From assembly GCA_012270795.1 (NCBI GenBank), contig JAAXHO010000194.1, positions 1 to 44,578 on the forward strand: a stretch of DNA of 44,578 bases, given 5' to 3'. Shown in pieces: positions 6,727 through 16,377 of the stretch. The position numbers and the translations under genes are program-made. This DNA comes from Candidatus Poribacteria bacterium. GTDB taxonomy: Bacteria; Poribacteria; WGA-4E; WGA-3G. Every line of letters begins with the position of its first letter. Position 1 is the first letter of the stretch. A model generated the notes under the pieces. The model made no database searches and was not told the origin of the DNA. It saw only the letters and a program-made list of their open reading frames with translations.

Positions 6727-7299
6727 ATGAAATGTTTATTAACTGCTTTTTTCATTTTGGCAACATCGCTTAGCTTTGGGGAAATTGTTACGGTTTATTT
6801 TAAAGGGACGGTGAATGCTACTGATGAAGAATTAGAAAATCTTGATTTTCCACATAGAGATTTTGAAGGTGAATTGTCTTTTGATTCTTCAATAACACCT
6901 CTTCAAATTACAGAAGATTCTCATCATTGTATATCATCAGGAATTTTTTCTGAATCAGCGGCTATTTATTTTGATGGAGTAAAAGGAAATATATTTAATT
7001 CTGCCGTTTCATTTGATGATGGTCCTATCGATAGTTATTATATAAATTTTATTTTTTTCTTTTCTACAGATGAATCAAATAAATTTAATTCAATAAAATT
7101 TGCCGTAGGATTTCCTATGTTAGATGGGTATGGAAAAAGATGTAATCCGTCTAATTATATAGATTTAACAGATGGCCATACAAATTTTGATCATCATGCT
7201 CGATATCCAATTCCTTTTTATATTGATGGCGTTCAAGTAGGAACTTCATCTGTTGAAGTAGATATTGATATGGAATATATAACTACTGTTAAGCCATAA
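6727..7299 (+). CDS. Secreted protein of unknown function, 190 aa
   Basis: Signal peptide MKCLLTAFFILATSLSFG, then a beta-rich domain opening with TVYFKGTV and EGELSFDSS, like secreted beta-sandwich proteins of Gram-negative bacteria; a few Cys and a His-rich patch (NFDHHARYPIPFY). The gene is visibly more AT-rich than its neighbours, sits alone after a 71-bp gap and is last before the terminator: the position of a moron gene acquired by transfer. Function not known. Confidence 0.65.
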   Translation: MKCLLTAFFILATSLSFGEIVTVYFKGTVNATDEELENLDFPHRDFEGELSFDSSITPLQITEDSHHCISSGIFSESAAIYFDGVKGNIFNSAVSFDDGPIDSYYINFIFFFSTDESNKFNSIKFAVGFPMLDGYGKRCNPSNYIDLTDGHTNFDHHARYPIPFYIDGVQVGTSSVEVDIDMEYITTVKP

Positions 7300-7305
7300 A
7301 TAATA

Positions 7306-7324
7306 AAGCCCCTCTAAGGGGCTT
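7306..7324. terminator. Bidirectional terminator between convergent blocks
   Basis: An 8-bp perfect stem, AAGCCCCT with AGGGGCTT, and a 3-nt loop. It lies 7 bp after the stop of 7299 on the + strand, and its right arm contains the TAA of the opposing tail gene. Flanking A/T residues serve as U tracts both ways, although neither run is long. Confidence 0.7.
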
Positions 7325-8783
7325 ATCTATATTCTGTGATAATTACAATTCCATCTCCGCCATCTCCTCCCAAAGCATTAGAACCTAATGGTCCTCCAAT
7401 TGAGCTTCCTCCAGATCCTCCACAACCTATTCTTTCATTTGCATTATTACCATTTTGAATAGTGGCCGCTTGAAAAGTTTGCGGGCCTGCTGGGCCTCCA
7501 GATAAAGACGAGCCTCCTCCATTCCCTGCTAAAGATACTGTTGGAGTAATAATTATTCCAAATCCGCCATCTCCGCCGGTTATATTGACAGCGGCTCCTG
7601 TAGAGGTGCCTCCATTATTAGTATTAAAGTTTGTTCCTTGAGCGCCAAATAATCCGCCTTGACCTCCATTTCCTGATATATTTACTCCAGTTCCTACAAC
7701 CGTTGTAGCGCCTCCTGCGCTTCCATTAGAATTAATTCCTCCAGCCCCTCCTGATCCAATATCTATTGTTAAAGTAGAAATAGAAGTTACATCAATAACA
7801 TCTCTGAATGATCCTCCTGCTCCTCCTCCTTGGGCGGCTCCTTCCGTTACGGCAGAATTAGAGGCGCCTCCTCCTCCTCCTCCTCCACAACCTTCGATCA
7901 TAATATACTTAACATTAGCAGGCTTAGTCCATGTATGAGGATTAGAAAGAGGATCATCAAATACTTGCTGGGTTACTGGGGCTAAGGATACAGGAATGGT
8001 GTTTGACAGTAGCTCTCCACTTGGAGCATCAAGGTTTATATCTCCTGAGGCCGATGTAAGATTTATATCACCAGCTGTAACAGTATCCAGGTTTATATCG
8101 CCGGCTCCGCCTGAAGTTATAATACTTACAGCTCCTCCTGGACCAGCTTGAATGTCAACTTGGCCTGTTATTGCTGAAATAAGATTTCCATCGATTCTGA
8201 TATTATCAAACATTTTCCAATGTGATCCATCAGTATCTAATGTTGGATCAACATTTGTACTCTCCTGGATAGCTGTATAAAGAATTCCATCGGAACCTCT
8301 AACAGGGTCATTCGTTAAGTATGTTTCATTAGGGTTCCACCGTTTTATTAAATCAAATCTAGTCCATACTTCTGGATTAGCGCCATTTTGTGGAGTCATA
8401 TTACTATTAGTGACAATAGCAATATAAAATGCTCCGTCAGAACCCTCAACAATATCATTTACTTCATAGGTGGTTGTTGAGTTCCAATTGGCAAAGGCTC
8501 CTGTTTCCGACTCAAATACAACCGGATCTCTATCGAACTGCTGAATACCGCTGGAATTTTGAAGAACTATACGATAAGAACCATTCCCAAATATATTAGG
8601 CTCAAATCCACTTCCATCCAGTATTACTGGATTTTCATTTGGAATAGTTGCGGCCTGGTCTGAGAAAGTATCCTTAAATGTAGTGGTTCCAGGCTCATAA
8701 AAGAACATCTGGCCACCGGCAAGAGGAGCTTTTGTTGACCGGTCAAAGTGCTGTTTGGTGGCATTAGGTTTTCTAGTTGCCAT
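7323..8783 (-). CDS. Tail spike/fibre adhesin with glycine-rich tip
   Basis: Domain order by eye: an N-terminal particle-binding region (1-90; PLAGGQMFFYEPGTTT and 'F..NGSYRIVL', like the head-binding part of podophage tailspikes); two carbohydrate-binding-like repeats (WNSTTTYEVNDIVEGSDGAF about 97-116 and WNPNETYLTNDPVRGSDGIL about 149-168); a repetitive GDINL linker; and a long glycine-rich domain (about 285-486, from TWTKPANVKYIMIEGCGGG) like the glycine-rich tips of phage adhesins. It is the last gene of the late operon, the usual place of a receptor-binding protein. Confidence 0.8.
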   Translation of the reverse strand: MATRKPNATKQHFDRSTKAPLAGGQMFFYEPGTTTFKDTFSDQAATIPNENPVILDGSGFEPNIFGNGSYRIVLQNSSGIQQFDRDPVVFESETGAFANWNSTTTYEVNDIVEGSDGAFYIAIVTNSNMTPQNGANPEVWTRFDLIKRWNPNETYLTNDPVRGSDGILYTAIQESTNVDPTLDTDGSHWKMFDNIRIDGNLISAITGQVDIQAGPGGAVSIITSGGAGDINLDTVTAGDINLTSASGDINLDAPSGELLSNTIPVSLAPVTQQVFDDPLSNPHTWTKPANVKYIMIEGCGGGGGGGASNSAVTEGAAQGGGAGGSFRDVIDVTSISTLTIDIGSGGAGGINSNGSAGGATTVVGTGVNISGNGGQGGLFGAQGTNFNTNNGGTSTGAAVNITGGDGGFGIIITPTVSLAGNGGGSSLSGGPAGPQTFQAATIQNGNNANERIGCGGSGGSSIGGPLGSNALGGDGGDGIVIITEYR

Positions 8784-8785
8784 AA

Positions 8786-10885
8786 TTATTCCTGCAAAAA
8801 TTCCTGAATTACTTCGGTGCCAATAGCACTGGCTCTAGGTGCTACTATCTGTTTCTTAGCTTCTCGTTTAAGGGCCGCTTCAAGTTGTTGTTTTGCGCCT
8901 GCTCTCAATAGCCTCTGCAGCTCATTCGGGTCCATTCCTTGAGCTAATAAGATATCTCCAGCTTCTTCAAATGCGCGTAATTTTTGTTCATTGGTTGCCT
9001 GTTTTGAGAACGCAGCAGATATTCTATTCAAAATACTTACAATCTGATTAGGACTGCTAAATGCATCAACAGCATCACTGATAACTTGATTTGCTTCGCT
9101 TATATCAGAAACTTGCTGAGCGGTCATTGAATTTGATTGAGCTGCACGCCGCGTATATACAAAATCAGCCTCTCTTCTCAATACATCATTGAACCTATTG
9201 AATTGTTCTTCTGTGTCAAATAATGACCTCAGTTTTTGAATGCTGCCGTTCTTGCCAAACAATCTCTTAGCTGCATCAGCGGTAGTCTGCATCTTGTCTA
9301 TTTCGTCTATAATGGCTTCCTTAGCTCCAAGCTGATACATCTTTTTCTCACTAGCACCCATGGTTCGAGTGATTTCAGCAATATCTCTAGGCTTCATTTT
9401 AATAAACTGCATCCCAAAGTCAGCTGCATTCTCTAATGCTGCTTTGCCCGCAAAGACATTTCTGGCTTGACCATATTCTGGAACCTGTTCGTCAGCCTCG
9501 CGCACAATATTATTCTTTATCTTTACCAGACTACGAGACTTATTAGCTTCTCCTTTTCGGATAGCTGCTTGTATCTCATCATCAAGGGCACGCTTTGTGG
9601 CATCAATCATATCTATTTGTGTTATAGGTTCTCCTGATAAGGCTTTGGCTCTCATCTCAAGATCAGCTTTTCTCTTCACACCAGTCCCAGCAGCTGGCTG
9701 TCCTTCCAGGATTTTTTGCACAATGGATTTTTCTGGTGGTCGACCAGCCAAAGTCTCCATTGTTGCGGGCCGAATACGACTGAATACCTCTTCTCCTCGA
9801 GTTCTGGCAGCGCTGTATAATTCATCTATGCGTGGCCTAAACAACCGATTTAGACGCTCTATTTCATCATCTACACTCAATGAACTGGTGCCTGTCTGGT
9901 CATCCAGGGCGTTCAGTACGCGTGCACCTTGGCCTTGTTGGCGTGGATTTAACACAGCTTCCTGTTGACCTTGAATACGAGGGATCTTGTTGGATGCGGT
10001 TCTTAATAACCTGGCAAAGGAAGCCCCGGCATCTGCGGGAATAGCCTCCGGGCCCAGTTGCTGTAATCTTTGAACGATCTCATCTGGGCTGACATTATCC
10101 CTTATCATTGCCTCTGCCAGTAAGGTGCTCGCACCATCATCACTAAAGCCAGAAACAGACTGATTTACGCCAGAAACAAGATTCCTTATACCATCCTTTC
10201 CAGCATTAAGAAGTCCCTTAAATAAGGTTCCTGCGCCCACTCCAGCTATGGGAGCCAGTATTGATCCAACTAATGCACCAGTTTCTCCGCCAATCTCTTC
10301 GCCAACAGCTGATCCTGCACCTCCCGTAGCAGCAATTCCAATATCTCCAGCTGCTGTGGTTTGACCAAGCTGTCTAATTAACCCACGACCAACTGTCTCG
10401 CCACTCGTAAAAGCCGGTAATTTACTAGCTGCTGATCTCAATAACCCTCCGGCCCCAGCTGCTGCAGGAATAAACTCACCTGCTGTGGCAATCGCTTCCG
10501 TAACAAGATCAGGCTCTCCAGTGATTGGATCAATTGTTCCAAACGAACCTTTGGGTGCTCCAATATCCTCGAATTTTGGGATACTTACATCACCTCCTAG
10601 AAGATTGATACCACCGGCAATTCCTTGTGGCACGATATCGAGTAAAGATCCTGTTCCTCTTACCACTCCAGATGCAAATTCAGATACTGCTCCTGCACCT
10701 GGAATGCTTTGAAAACCTTCTTCTATGGCACCTCCAAGTCCTTTAGCAGCATCCATTATTCCAGGTTGCTCAACAGGTCCAAGCCTATCGAATATCTCGA
10801 TAAGCTCTTGCTCAGTTGGAGGCGAATCACCTCTTAAGGTAACAGTACGCCCTGTTTCAGGATCTTTTATCTTGAATTCTGGCAT
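8786..10885 (-). CDS. gp16-like ejection protein, 699 aa
   Basis: Large internal virion protein: N-terminal ~40 residues (EFKIKDPETGRTVTLRGDSPP) typical of phage ejection proteins, followed by Gly/Ala-rich hydrophobic stretches (about 45-240) that could enter a membrane, then helical C-terminal half. No lysozyme or transglycosylase motif seen. It is the largest of four ejection-type genes lying after the tail machine, the position of P22 gene 16. Overlaps the next gene upstream by one base. Confidence 0.65.
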   Translation of the reverse strand: MPEFKIKDPETGRTVTLRGDSPPTEQELIEIFDRLGPVEQPGIMDAAKGLGGAIEEGFQSIPGAGAVSEFASGVVRGTGSLLDIVPQGIAGGINLLGGDVSIPKFEDIGAPKGSFGTIDPITGEPDLVTEAIATAGEFIPAAAGAGGLLRSAASKLPAFTSGETVGRGLIRQLGQTTAAGDIGIAATGGAGSAVGEEIGGETGALVGSILAPIAGVGAGTLFKGLLNAGKDGIRNLVSGVNQSVSGFSDDGASTLLAEAMIRDNVSPDEIVQRLQQLGPEAIPADAGASFARLLRTASNKIPRIQGQQEAVLNPRQQGQGARVLNALDDQTGTSSLSVDDEIERLNRLFRPRIDELYSAARTRGEEVFSRIRPATMETLAGRPPEKSIVQKILEGQPAAGTGVKRKADLEMRAKALSGEPITQIDMIDATKRALDDEIQAAIRKGEANKSRSLVKIKNNIVREADEQVPEYGQARNVFAGKAALENAADFGMQFIKMKPRDIAEITRTMGASEKKMYQLGAKEAIIDEIDKMQTTADAAKRLFGKNGSIQKLRSLFDTEEQFNRFNDVLRREADFVYTRRAAQSNSMTAQQVSDISEANQVISDAVDAFSSPNQIVSILNRISAAFSKQATNEQKLRAFEEAGDILLAQGMDPNELQRLLRAGAKQQLEAALKREAKKQIVAPRASAIGTEVIQEFLQE

Positions 10886-12060
10886 TACTCTATAATCTCA
10901 AATCGACCTATTTTCTTAGGTTGTACCGGTGCTGGCGGCTCTACTGGAGTTACAGGTTGTGGAGGAGTTTCAGGAACTTCTGGTATATCGAAGTTTTCAG
11001 GAACTCGTGCCAATAGCCTGTCTCTTGTTTTAGCGCTGATATCATCACTCAAAGGTTCTAAAAATCCTGCTAATTCGTCTCTTGACCCTTCTAAAGCTCC
11101 ATTTGCCACGCGTTTAGCGGTCAAAATCATGTTATTGAATACATCCGGAGGCAATGCACCTTCTCCTCTAATGCGATTCACAAATCCAATGAACTGGTCT
11201 GTGACACCACCGGTACGAGCGGCCTGCTGCTGCTCACCTTCTCTTACTACAGATGCAGGGTCTAATGACTTCATGAAAGTGAATATTGCCGCCAGTTGAT
11301 CAGTAGGACTTTTAGTCTCACCTAATTTTGCGAGAGCATCTGCAGACTTCTTAACAGCAATGGGTTCTTTTACAAGAGTAGTCACATTGTTGTTTAGTGA
11401 CTGTCTATCCTTAAACTCTAATTTAGGTTTATCAGCCAAATTTTGCATTTCTGCTCTGATTTTTTCAGTTTCAGCTATTTTCTTTTGAGTCTCAGCCTCA
11501 ATTCTTCCTATTTCTGCCTGTTGTTTCTCTTGATCTAGACCTTTTCCTTTAAGGAGACCAGCATCACGACTAGCTGTCACAAAATCAGATAATCCAGTCA
11601 TAGCCGATACAGGATCTTGTTGCAGCTGAGTCACGAATTGATCCATAATTGGAGTATTAATACCAAATGCGTGGAGTTTTGTTCTTTCATTTTGAACAAA
11701 TCCAAGAGCTGCTTCTGGTCCTACTGATTTAGCAATCGTTTCAGCCATCAATGCTGTACCCACTAGATTATCGATTCGACCAGGTTGATCCAAGGGAACA
11801 CCAAGGCCTTGTGCAATTTTCAAAGCCTCTTGGGGTGCAGTCTGAGCCAGTTGTTGGAATCCGCCACCAGCAAGCTTCCCACCCAAGGTATTACCCAGAA
11901 TCTGACCTGCTAGCTGTCTTACTTGCGCCTGTTGTGCAAGCTGAGCTTGTTGTTGCTCGAACAACTGACGCTGCATACCAAGCTGCTGGCCCTGTTGGAC
12001 AGCTCCTACAATGTTTGCTATTTGAGGATTGGCGATAGCGCCTAAAAGTCCGTTAGCCAT
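10885..12060 (-). CDS. gp20-like ejection protein, 391 aa
   Basis: Gln-rich, helical N-terminus (QQGQQLGMQRQLFEQQQAQ), a coiled coil with repeated EIGRIEAETQKKIAETEKI (about 180-205), and a proline-rich C-terminus (PETPPQPVTPVEPPAP). Length and position resemble P22 gp20, one of the proteins ejected ahead of the DNA. The assignment rests mainly on order and composition. Confidence 0.6.
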   Translation of the reverse strand: MANGLLGAIANPQIANIVGAVQQGQQLGMQRQLFEQQQAQLAQQAQVRQLAGQILGNTLGGKLAGGGFQQLAQTAPQEALKIAQGLGVPLDQPGRIDNLVGTALMAETIAKSVGPEAALGFVQNERTKLHAFGINTPIMDQFVTQLQQDPVSAMTGLSDFVTASRDAGLLKGKGLDQEKQQAEIGRIEAETQKKIAETEKIRAEMQNLADKPKLEFKDRQSLNNNVTTLVKEPIAVKKSADALAKLGETKSPTDQLAAIFTFMKSLDPASVVREGEQQQAARTGGVTDQFIGFVNRIRGEGALPPDVFNNMILTAKRVANGALEGSRDELAGFLEPLSDDISAKTRDRLLARVPENFDIPEVPETPPQPVTPVEPPAPVQPKKIGRFEIIE

Positions 12061-12064
12061 ATGA

Positions 12065-12874
12065 TTAACCTATCGCGTTCAATAATGCCAGTTGTTGGAG
12101 TGCGTTTTGTACTGATGCGCCTTGTCCGGCTATACCAGCAGCATCGAACTGGCCTGCAAGAGACTGTAGATTTGCTATATTAGAACCTGCTCCAGTTCCA
12201 ATATTAGCCAATAATGTAGCAAGTTGCTGTTGCAACTGAGCACTTCCAGTCCCAGTGCCGCTTACCAAGTTCGCTAAATTAGTTCCTGTCTGACCAGTTA
12301 CGCCTGCAAGCCCGGTACCAAGTTGTTGCTGTAATTGAGCCTGTAGATTCGCCTGTTGTTGTGCTTGTTGAGCTAGCTGCTGCCCTGCTTGAAATCTTTG
12401 TCCCCCGATAAGATTTGCTCCCCCTTGGAATACATTTGCTCCTTGCAATCCACCTTGAGCAGCAATATTAGCCAAATTAGATGCCTGTTGTTGCTGACTA
12501 CCTAATACTTGCTGTCCTCGTTGGAATTGATTTGCAAAATCTTGCTGTGCTAAGCCAATAGCCTGTTGCTGAAGATCCCTAAGAACGTTACCACCACCAA
12601 GGCCACCGGTTCGCGCTGCATTTCTGGTCAATGCTCGTTCAGCTTCTTGTTGCAAGAATTGTTGACCGGGAGATGCCTGGAAATTCTGAAAAGCAGCCGC
12701 CTGGGCCTCATTACCTCTAAGACCCGCAAGCGCAGCCTGATTCTCTAATCCTTGACCGCCAGCCATAATATCGGATCTGGCAAGATCTACACCAGCACCA
12801 AGTAAATTCAAGGCACCTTGAGTTCCCGATGTTATGGCCTGTTCAGATCCTAGTAATCCTGCTGGAGAAACCAT
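12065..12874 (-). CDS. Gln/Ala/Gly-rich ejection-type protein, 269 aa
   Basis: Almost wholly composed of Gln, Ala, Gly, Leu and Asn in long helical repeats (FQAGQQLAQQAQQQANLQAQ; recurring GTGLAGVTG and GTNLANL motifs). Such proteins lie between gp7- and gp20-like genes in many marine P22-like phages. P22 has three ejection genes, so this may be a fourth or a split part. Function inferred from position. Confidence 0.55.
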   Translation of the reverse strand: MVSPAGLLGSEQAITSGTQGALNLLGAGVDLARSDIMAGGQGLENQAALAGLRGNEAQAAAFQNFQASPGQQFLQQEAERALTRNAARTGGLGGGNVLRDLQQQAIGLAQQDFANQFQRGQQVLGSQQQQASNLANIAAQGGLQGANVFQGGANLIGGQRFQAGQQLAQQAQQQANLQAQLQQQLGTGLAGVTGQTGTNLANLVSGTGTGSAQLQQQLATLLANIGTGAGSNIANLQSLAGQFDAAGIAGQGASVQNALQQLALLNAIG

Positions 12875-12883
12875 ATTCCACCT

Positions 12884-13414
12884 TTAAAATGGCTGTGTTC
12901 TGTTACGTAAAGTATTGCCTAGCAAACCAAATCCATGAGATAAAGGGTTAAATGCGGTATTCCTTGCATTTGCTACAAAGCTAGTTCCTGGCTTTCCTAT
13001 TGCGGGAGCAGGATTGATATTCCCTAATAACTGTCTAGTGTTTGAAAAGGGATCTCCTTCAGAAGGCACATCAATAGGAATAAATGGATCAATAGGTAAT
13101 CCTAACAAAGCTTGTTGAGCCTGGCTAAATCCTCTACCTACTGTTTGTTGAGCTCCTAAATTTCCTATCCTTAGTTCTTTTTGTTGCTGATTCATCGCTC
13201 TACGAAATATATCAGAAGCTCCGGCGGCACCTGCTACTAACTGTTGCTGAGCCTGAGGGAAAAGCCTTAATACGTCTTGCCGCGCCTGTGCAGCTGCCTG
13301 AGCGGTCGTTTCTGCTGCACGCTCTTGGCTTTGGGCTGCTCTCTTTGATGCCTTATCGCTAGTATAAGCACCGATTAATGCGCTTCCACCTACTACGGCT
13401 GCTGCTGTTGCCAT
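12884..13414 (-). CDS. gp7-like ejection protein, 176 aa
   Basis: Start at 13414 (TAATG overlap with the previous gene) gives MATAAAVVGGSALIGAYTS, a short hydrophobic N-terminal segment typical of gp7-type ejection proteins, followed by a Gln/Ala-rich helix. The 18 residues upstream in the same frame lie inside the preceding gene and are unlikely. Assigned by composition and order. Confidence 0.6.
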   Translation of the reverse strand: MATAAAVVGGSALIGAYTSDKASKRAAQSQERAAETTAQAAAQARQDVLRLFPQAQQQLVAGAAGASDIFRRAMNQQQKELRIGNLGAQQTVGRGFSQAQQALLGLPIDPFIPIDVPSEGDPFSNTRQLLGNINPAPAIGKPGTSFVANARNTAFNPLSHGFGLLGNTLRNRTQPF

Positions 13415-14409
13415 TACAATAATTCCTCTATTTCTTCGCGTGTCAAGCCATATTGTACCACATCCCACAATTTCCCGCGTTTTGTGTAGCTTTGGCGGTT
13501 TACTCCTTCTGTATGGAATCCGATGCCTTCCAGGAATTTCATCACATTCTCATACATCATAGGTACAGTTGCGATAAGCTTCTGACAATCAGTATTATCC
13601 AGCAACCATTGTAAAGTTTTTCGACACCCGAGTTTTGAGTATTCTTTTCTGTATCCTTTTAACATGAAGGCATGCCCTTGCCAGGTAGCAAGATTTATCT
13701 GGTGTAACCTATAGCATCCAATCAGCTCATCTTCATTTATGTACATTCCGACCCAATATTCCTTAACAATATCAGGCATGTAATAAGTCGCTCCGTCTTC
13801 GGATATTTCATCCCAGCACTCATTGATAAGAAATTGAACTACTGCATAATCAGTTATTCTATGGATTTCTATCTTACTGTCATAAAGAGATGATAGATTC
13901 TCTATGCTGCCAAAAGTCTCTATCAAGCTTGATTCCAAATCTCTATTTTCTGTTTTAATGATTCGCTCCTTTCTTGCAGATAAATATTTCTCATCATAAG
14001 GAACGTCAGGCAACAGAAACTTCCATATCTCTATTAATCGATTGTTGATATCTTCAAACTTAATTCTTAAGCAGTTTTTTGGTCTTATTTTTGATAATTC
14101 ATCCTTATAAACTCTCATGTATCCTTTAATGCAGCGTTTCCAGTCGGTAATAGCACGAGGCTTATCAAATGCATTGAAGATAGAATCGCAAACTTGATCA
14201 AAGTCTCTCTCAATAATAAGAACCGGATAATCCCCATAATCTGGCGAAGTTAATGGATTAGTATCTGAATATCCATAGACTCCAGGAATTAAATTTGTCT
14301 CTTTATGCCTACTAAAATGCTCATGAATACAAGGAAATCCATCATCAGTGAATAACTTTGAGAACCATAATGTTCGGCTTCTTGGCATTCCGAGTATAAA
14401 AAATGTCAT
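13414..14409 (-). CDS. Sulfotransferase-like / GNAT fusion at the gp14 position
   Basis: 331 residues from the ATG at 14409 (ATGA overlap); 14421 is possible. The N-terminal half has the P-loop-like FFILGMPRSRTLWFSKLF (about 3-20) and LIIERDFDQVCDSIFNAF, as in sulfotransferases, where the first motif binds PAPS phosphate. The C-terminal half (about 195-325) is GNAT-like: WVGMYINEDELIGCYRLHQ, then FMLKGYRKEYSKLG, NCD-CQKLIATVP and GFHTEG, like P22 gp14 (DUF2824). P22 gp14 is a small tail-region protein lying between genes 26 and 7. The fusion suggests modification of a small molecule or surface group; substrates are unknown. Confidence 0.6.
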   Translation of the reverse strand: MTFFILGMPRSRTLWFSKLFTDDGFPCIHEHFSRHKETNLIPGVYGYSDTNPLTSPDYGDYPVLIIERDFDQVCDSIFNAFDKPRAITDWKRCIKGYMRVYKDELSKIRPKNCLRIKFEDINNRLIEIWKFLLPDVPYDEKYLSARKERIIKTENRDLESSLIETFGSIENLSSLYDSKIEIHRITDYAVVQFLINECWDEISEDGATYYMPDIVKEYWVGMYINEDELIGCYRLHQINLATWQGHAFMLKGYRKEYSKLGCRKTLQWLLDNTDCQKLIATVPMMYENVMKFLEGIGFHTEGVNRQSYTKRGKLWDVVQYGLTREEIEELL

Positions 14410-14657
14410 ACTAAAATCCATCCTTGAGTCCGGTCGCCATTAATATTGTCATCTCTCTTGATATATAAAATAGACCCTGATATTCCAGTAGTATCCATAT
14501 ATAGCTGTGTTGTAAGTGCCTCAACTACACCTTCTGGGCTTCCAGACCCTTCAATAATTGCGAGTCTACTCACATTATCAGTCCAATTACGAAACCTGAT
14601 ATCCATTATTCCGTTATCTTCAACAATAGGCTGAGCTTTATTCAATGGGTTAATCAA
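14406..14657 (-). CDS. Small structural-type protein, 83 aa
   Basis: Lies between gp10-like and gp14-like genes, the slot that holds the tail needle gene in P22, but it is far shorter than a needle and has no coiled coil. Contains FRNWTDNVSRLAI and a beta-rich C-terminus. Overlaps both neighbours. Not recognised. Confidence 0.6.
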   Translation of the reverse strand: MINPLNKAQPIVEDNGIMDIRFRNWTDNVSRLAIIEGSGSPEGVVEALTTQLYMDTTGISGSILYIKRDDNINGDRTQGWILV

Positions 14658-16377
14658 TGTTAGCCTCCACTTTATAAAATGCCCATTTTACAGGATCTGA
14701 ACAATCAAACCGATACATTCTTGAACGCGGAACACGCCCTAGCTCATCCCATATTACTCTCAAATCATATTCGCCTTTCTTACCAAAACTACGTGATAAG
14801 CTGTCTCCAAAAGTACGGCCCCCATCATCCGACCACGAAAGTCTAACTTGAGGATCATCCCCTGGAGCTATAGTATTTCCAACACCAGTCTCACCAACGA
14901 GTTCGACAGAACTGTTAAAAAATGGATTCCCATTATTATCGAGAGGAGGCAATACAAAACGTCTTCTTATAACTTGGCCGTATTCGGTATAAACATCTTT
15001 GTCTATTATTCCAAACACATTGCTCAATGCGTCCGATACTATTAATTCCCCGTATGCTTCTACAATATTTGATACTCTCCAGGTTGTCTGAACATCATTG
15101 ATTGTGCTTTCTCGAGTATGCCATAGTCCACTAACTACCTCATATACAAAGGTATTTTCTCCAGGAAATGTGAATACTGCAAACAACGCTCCAGATTGTG
15201 AATAGGTAGCGGAAAATGCTGATGATATAACCGTATCGCTATATTTTCGTATCTCATTATCTATGGCCGTGGTGCTTATCTTTTGTGGCTTTCCACCATT
15301 AGATAGCCATATTGCCGCCTGTTCCCGATCCGCACTGCCTATCCAAGCCATATTGCCATCAAGTTCAATTAGACTGAATGGCGCATTTAATCCCTTGGGC
15401 TTTACTCCTCCTTCTACTCTAAGAAAAGGGAATCCAGACCCTCCTACATTTTGGAATGGCTCGAAAGTCTGAGAACCAAATATATAAACTTCATTATTAA
15501 GTACAAAAGGAGCACGAATAGGATCAGGATCAGCCTCAGCATTGGCAAAGTCAGTGCCAATATAGCTGAAACCATTATTGATATTCGATATAAAAAACTT
15601 CTTTCCATCTGTTTTAGAGAATAAGAAATATCCGTCAACATATACAACGCTAGAGACTGGACCATCAAATCCTGGATCTGAAATCTGGTTTAATCCATCG
15701 GCCTCTGTATAAATGAAAGCATTAAATACTTGTTCGCTTTCTGGTATTACAATGCATATCTGTCCAGCTCCTCCTGGAATAGTTCCCTCAAATGACCCCA
15801 CAGCTTCATTAGAACCAAAGGCTACACCTGTCTCAAAAAATGTAGAACTGTCGGAAATAGTAACAAGATAAGTCCCATTATATGCAGTGTTTACCACAAA
15901 TCCTGTAATGATGACTTGAGTTCCAGGCGTAATTGTTACACCAATATCTGCGAAGTTAAATCTAGCCAATCCATCGCTATCGGATACGCTATCAATTGAT
16001 GTAGAGGGAATAGTAATAGGATCAGAATTTAGAGGTCCATTATCAGCCATTACTACTCGAGCATTCCCAAATAGACCTGAGCCTACATTTACAGCTGTAT
16101 AATTAGGATCACCAAATGCATCAAATTGTCTATCTATACGGTAAAGATTACCATTGTTAACTGCGTAGGGGATGCCATCAAATACATGCAATCCTCGGCT
16201 AAACTCATTATCACCGGCAGCGGCGATCTGAGTAAGACCTGGCGTCCCAAATAAAGATTGTTCAGTAATAGTATTAGTTTGTGGCAAATTCGGATAAAAG
16301 TTAACACATTCCTGATTGCTTATTGGCAAACTCTCAGAAACATAAAATCCTTGTGCAAACGGTAAAGGCTGACCCAT
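14650..16377 (-). CDS. gp10-like tail hub / packaged-DNA stabilisation protein
   Basis: 575 residues. The N-terminus (SNQECVNFYPNLP, SLFGTPGLTQIA) is typical of the P22 gp10-like family, followed by repeated beta-blade sequence (GIPYAVNNGNLYRID, GYFLFSKTDGKKFFIS, GNMAWIGSADREQAAIWLSN). Gp10 plugs the portal-gp4 channel and carries the needle and tailspikes. P22 gp10 is about 470 residues, so this one has extra material, including an insert around 105-185. Confidence 0.8.
   Translation of the reverse strand: MGQPLPFAQGFYVSESLPISNQECVNFYPNLPQTNTITEQSLFGTPGLTQIAAAGDNEFSRGLHVFDGIPYAVNNGNLYRIDRQFDAFGDPNYTAVNVGSGLFGNARVVMADNGPLNSDPITIPSTSIDSVSDSDGLARFNFADIGVTITPGTQVIITGFVVNTAYNGTYLVTISDSSTFFETGVAFGSNEAVGSFEGTIPGGAGQICIVIPESEQVFNAFIYTEADGLNQISDPGFDGPVSSVVYVDGYFLFSKTDGKKFFISNINNGFSYIGTDFANAEADPDPIRAPFVLNNEVYIFGSQTFEPFQNVGGSGFPFLRVEGGVKPKGLNAPFSLIELDGNMAWIGSADREQAAIWLSNGGKPQKISTTAIDNEIRKYSDTVISSAFSATYSQSGALFAVFTFPGENTFVYEVVSGLWHTRESTINDVQTTWRVSNIVEAYGELIVSDALSNVFGIIDKDVYTEYGQVIRRRFVLPPLDNNGNPFFNSSVELVGETGVGNTIAPGDDPQVRLSWSDDGGRTFGDSLSRSFGKKGEYDLRVIWDELGRVPRSRMYRFDCSDPVKWAFYKVEANID

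Noticed and set aside
9236-12038. + strand reading frames opposite the ejection genes
   Set aside because: Antisense shadows of compositionally biased genes; no ribosome sites.
14406-14657. Tail needle (P22 gp26) at its expected position
   Set aside because: 83 residues without coiled coil or trimeric repeat pattern; too short.
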